A DNA stretch of 7,155 nucleotides from CBFGWV01 sp965652545 (GTDB taxonomy: Bacteria > Pseudomonadota > Gammaproteobacteria > Competibacterales > Competibacteraceae), in assembly GCA_965652545.1 (NCBI GenBank), contig CBFGWV010000251.1, positions 1 to 7,155 of the forward strand, given 5' to 3'. The notes beneath the pieces are model-generated. The model saw only the letters and a list, made by a program, of their open reading frames with translations, was not told the DNA's origin and did not search any database. The position numbers and the translations under genes are program-made. Shown here in pieces: positions 5,485 through 7,155 of the stretch. Each line of letters begins with the position of its first letter. The first letter of the stretch is position 1.

Positions 5485-6585
5485 ATGGCCGGTAACACCT
5501 TTGGCAGCAGTTTCACCGTCACCACGTTTGGCGAGAGCCATGGACCCGCACTCGGGGCCATCGTCGACGGGTGCCCGCCCGGGCTGGCGCTTTGCGAGGC
5601 CGACCTGCAAGTGGACCTGGACCGCCGCCGCCCCGGGAAAAGCCGTCACACCACCCAGCGCCGGGAGCCGGATGAGGTTCGGATCCTCTCCGGCGTGTTC
5701 GAAGGGGTCACCACCGGGACGCCTATCGGGCTGATCATTGAAAACACCGATCAGCGCTCCAAAGACTATGGTCAGATCAAAGATCAGTTCCGACCCGGAC
5801 ACGCAGACTACACCTACCTGGCCAAGTATGGCGTGCGTGACTATCGTGGGGGTGGCCGCTCTTCGGCACGTGAAACCGCCATGCGGGTCGCGGCTGGAGG
5901 CATCGCCAAGAAGATCCTCGCCGAGCGCTTCGGCGTTCGGGTGCGTGGCTATTTGTCGCAATTAGGTCCGCTGAAGCCGGCCTGTGTGGACTGGTCGACC
6001 GTCGAGGACAACCCGTTCTTTTGCCCCGACCCAGATCTGGTTCCCAAGCTTGAGTCTTATATGGATGCCTTGCGCAAGTCGGGCGACTCGGTCGGCGCCA
6101 AGGTGACCGTCGTCGCCAGCGGGGCACCGGCGGGTTGGGGCGAGCCGGTGTTCGACCGTTTGGATGCCGATATCGCCCACGGCATGATGAGCATCAATGC
6201 CGTCAAAGGTGTCGAGATCGGTGACGGGTTTGCCTGTGTCGAGGCTCTGGGAACCGCCTTTCGGGATGAAATAGGCCCAGAGGGTTTTCGCTCCAATCAT
6301 GCCGGCGGCGTACTCGGCGGTATTTCGTCCGGTCAGGATATCGTGGTCTCCCTGGCGTTGAAGCCCACCTCCAGCATCCGCTTGCCGGGGGCGAGCCTCG
6401 ATCGGGACGGGCACCAAGTCGAGGTCGTGACCAAGGGCCGCCACGACCCCTGCGTCGGTATCCGTGCGACCCCCATCGCCGAAGCCATGCTGGCATTGGT
6501 CCTGGTGGATCACGCCCTCCGCCACCGGGGCCAGAATGCGGATGTCGTGGTTCCGGTCCCGAAGATTCCCGCCGGCAAGGGGTGA
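5485..6585 (+). CDS. aroC: chorismate synthase
   Basis: Chorismate synthase catalyses the last common step of the shikimate pathway, converting 5-enolpyruvylshikimate 3-phosphate to chorismate with reduced FMN, in the cytoplasm. The 366-residue protein shows all family signatures: GESHG (16-20) with His19, FRPGHADYTY (102-111) with catalytic-type His106, RGGGRSSARET (121-131) and KGRHDPCVGIR (317-327). It is close to the E. coli enzyme throughout except for a slightly longer C-terminus. The reading frame is open further upstream, to an ATG at 5380 inside the antiporter gene. The start at 5485 is preferred because MAGNTFG is the conserved N-terminus, and GGAAA lies about 7 nt before it. A strong hairpin follows the stop, so it is probably monocistronic. 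Confidence 0.97.
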   Translation: MAGNTFGSSFTVTTFGESHGPALGAIVDGCPPGLALCEADLQVDLDRRRPGKSRHTTQRREPDEVRILSGVFEGVTTGTPIGLIIENTDQRSKDYGQIKDQFRPGHADYTYLAKYGVRDYRGGGRSSARETAMRVAAGGIAKKILAERFGVRVRGYLSQLGPLKPACVDWSTVEDNPFFCPDPDLVPKLESYMDALRKSGDSVGAKVTVVASGAPAGWGEPVFDRLDADIAHGMMSINAVKGVEIGDGFACVEALGTAFRDEIGPEGFRSNHAGGVLGGISSGQDIVVSLALKPTSSIRLPGASLDRDGHQVEVVTKGRHDPCVGIRATPIAEAMLALVLVDHALRHRGQNADVVVPVPKIPAGKG

Positions 6586-6596
6586 TGCGTCACACA

Positions 6597-6625
6597 GGGG
6601 GGCGAGGGAGTGCCTCGTCCCCCTT
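6597..6625 (+). terminator. transcription terminator of aroC
   Basis: An 11-bp stem pairs 6597-6607 (GGGGGGCGAGG) with 6613-6623 (CCTCGTCCCCC), with one G-T wobble, around the 5-nt loop GAGTG. It begins 11 nt after the aroC stop. Only two T residues follow, so the U-tract is minimal, but the stem is very stable and correctly placed for an intrinsic terminator. Confidence 0.75.
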
Positions 6626-6730
6626 GATGCAGTGATCTATGGCCGCTGCCTCAACGGGCCTGATCCGCCGCTCATCCCAGTCAACACGCCGCTGGCAGGA
6701 AACGGCGAGGGCTCTGGCATGCTGATTCTC

Positions 6731-6790
6731 GGTATATTTATTTTGAATTTGTGAATATTTTTCTATTATCAGACAGAAATATTTGAATAT
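6731..6790. promoter_or_regulatory. AT-rich island, possible promoter or DNA-bending region
   Basis: By hand count 11 of 60 bases are G or C (18%), in sharp contrast to the GC-rich surroundings. It holds an inverted repeat AATATTT (6754-6760) / AAATATT (6778-6784) with a 17-nt spacer. It also holds promoter-like strings on the plus strand, TTGAAT (6743-6748) and TATTAT (6764-6769), with a short 15-bp spacer. Such islands commonly act as UP elements or promoters, or are bound by nucleoid proteins; which applies here cannot be told. Confidence 0.35.
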
Positions 6791-6912
6791 CGCCATGCCG
6801 ATCTGCTATTCAGACTCGGCTGCCAAGCGAGACGCCGGGTTCGCGGCAGCCTGCGGTCGGCGCGAGAAGTGACGGCGATTGTAAAAAATTGTGTACTACG
6901 GACCGCCCAACG

Positions 6913-6930
6913 GTGATAAAGTTTGATCAC
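6913..6930. promoter_or_regulatory. operator-like palindrome upstream of the right-edge gene
   Basis: GTGATAAAGTTTGATCAC is an 18-bp imperfect palindrome; the two 9-bp halves match at 7 of 9 positions. It overlaps a possible -10 (TGATAA, 6914-6919), which has TTGTGT (6889-6894) as a poor -35 at a long 19-bp spacing. A repressor dimer here would block transcription toward the gene at 7031. It is not a CRP site: the GTGA and TCAC arms are 10 bp apart rather than 6. The regulator is unknown. Confidence 0.3.
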
Positions 6931-7030
6931 TGCTGCGGCGGGGGGAAGTCGTCGCCGTAACCCACAATGGATCAACGCGCTTGATGCGCCTGAGAGGGTC
7001 GCCTGCATGCTTGCAGCCTACGGAGTTCCT

Positions 7031-7155
7031 ATGGAGCCGACTCGCGAAACCATGAACGAACTGGTTGAGGCAGCCCGTGAAGCTGCGGAAATTCTCCAAC
7101 TTCACGCCGAGACCCTGGAAAAGCGGGGCGAGAGTTCAAGTGTAGAGCGAATCGC
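7031..7155 (+). CDS. unrecognised protein, N-terminal fragment (helical)
   Basis: The frame is open from the ATG to the window end, giving 41 codons (METs at 1 and 8, then NELVEAAREAAEILQ, LHAETLEKRGESS and SVERI). I do not recognise a family. The stretch at residues 8-32 is rich in Glu, Ala and Leu and looks like an amphipathic helix or coiled coil. GGAG at 7022-7025 lies 5 nt before the ATG. An in-frame ATG at 7007 with GAGG at 6994-6997 is an alternative start adding eight residues, but that ATG sits in a 5-bp stem-loop (7003-7016). The frame is open back to 6920. Third-position GC is about 55% (22 of 40 codons by hand count), lower than I would expect for this GC-rich neighbourhood, which could hint at horizontal acquisition or simply reflect the small sample. 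Confidence 0.5.
   Translation, partial: MEPTRETMNELVEAAREAAEILQLHAETLEKRGESSSVERI

Larger units (their letters stand above)
6626..7030. other. intergenic region without a convincing gene
   Basis: About 405 bp separate the aroC terminator from the partial gene at the right edge. No reading frame here has both a ribosome binding site and a recognisable product. Visible contents are: a weak 5-bp stem (CGCCG 6687-6691 with CGGCG 6703-6707); a 60-bp AT-rich island (6731-6790); a 25-codon ATG frame (6795-6872) without a Shine-Dalgarno sequence; an A-run at 6883-6888; an operator-like palindrome (6913-6930); and three small stem-loops (6935-6958, 6977-6989, 7003-7016). No tRNA fold, insertion-sequence ends or known riboswitch was recognised. 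Confidence 0.6.

Noticed and set aside
4954..5961. A 335-codon minus-strand frame spanning the antiporter 5' end and the first half of aroC.
   Set aside because: It overlaps two well-supported genes in other frames and gives no recognisable product.
6706..6745. A second intrinsic terminator using CGAG/CTCG arms before a T-rich run.
   Set aside because: The stem is only 4 bp with a 17-nt interior, too weak to support the call.
6590..6796. A 68-codon minus-strand frame starting in the AT-rich island after aroC.
   Set aside because: There is no ribosome binding site, it runs through the aroC terminator hairpin, and its composition changes with the underlying DNA rather than like a protein.
6795..6872. 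A 25-codon plus-strand frame just downstream of the AT-rich island's promoter-like strings.
   Set aside because: It has no Shine-Dalgarno sequence or recognisable peptide; frames this short are common by chance.
6913..6930. A CRP or FNR binding site reading of the palindrome.
   Set aside because: The arms are spaced 10 bp apart rather than CRP's 6, and the TTGAT-N4-ATCAA FNR pattern is not met.

Overview
The window is GC-rich, compactly packed bacterial chromosome. It looks like a gammaproteobacterium: the proteins most closely recall Escherichia coli MoaD, YoaB, PhoP/PhoQ, CvrA (NhaP2) and AroC by remembered family patterns, and the mixed gene order would suit a Chromatiales-like lineage. 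That lineage guess is inference; no marker in the window settles it.

Layout, left to right. On the minus strand are the first codons of moaE (cut by the window edge) and complete moaD, the molybdopterin synthase subunits, 2 bp apart. Divergent from them is a YoaB-like Rid-family protein gene, closed by a GC-rich hairpin. Next comes a tight plus-strand operon: a small secreted PepSY-like protein, a PhoP-like response regulator (15 bp later) and a PhoQ-like histidine kinase (5 bp later). The operon is preceded by an 11-bp-period tandem repeat of the kind such regulators bind. Convergent to it is a minus-strand pair: a CvrA/NhaP2-type K+/H+ antiporter followed 15 bp later by a PaaI-like hotdog thioesterase whose ribosome binding site overlaps the antiporter stop codon. 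Divergent from the antiporter, across 91 bp holding an imperfect palindrome, is aroC (chorismate synthase), ended by a strong hairpin.

The last 530 bp differ in character. After the aroC terminator there are about 400 bp with no convincing gene, including a 60-bp island that is only 18% GC by hand count (11 of 60). Then follow an 18-bp operator-like palindrome, several small stem-loops and the start of an unrecognised helical protein that runs off the window.

How the parts relate: the PepSY/PhoP/PhoQ-like trio is one envelope-sensing signalling unit; the antiporter handles K+ and pH; aroC, moaDE and the Rid gene are metabolic housekeeping. I see no mobile element, CRISPR array, tRNA or rRNA. 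I did not find a clear, previously undescribed system. The best leads are the PepSY-led PhoPQ-like operon with its apparently leaderless promoter, and the AT-rich, palindrome-bearing region leading into the unknown gene at the right edge.
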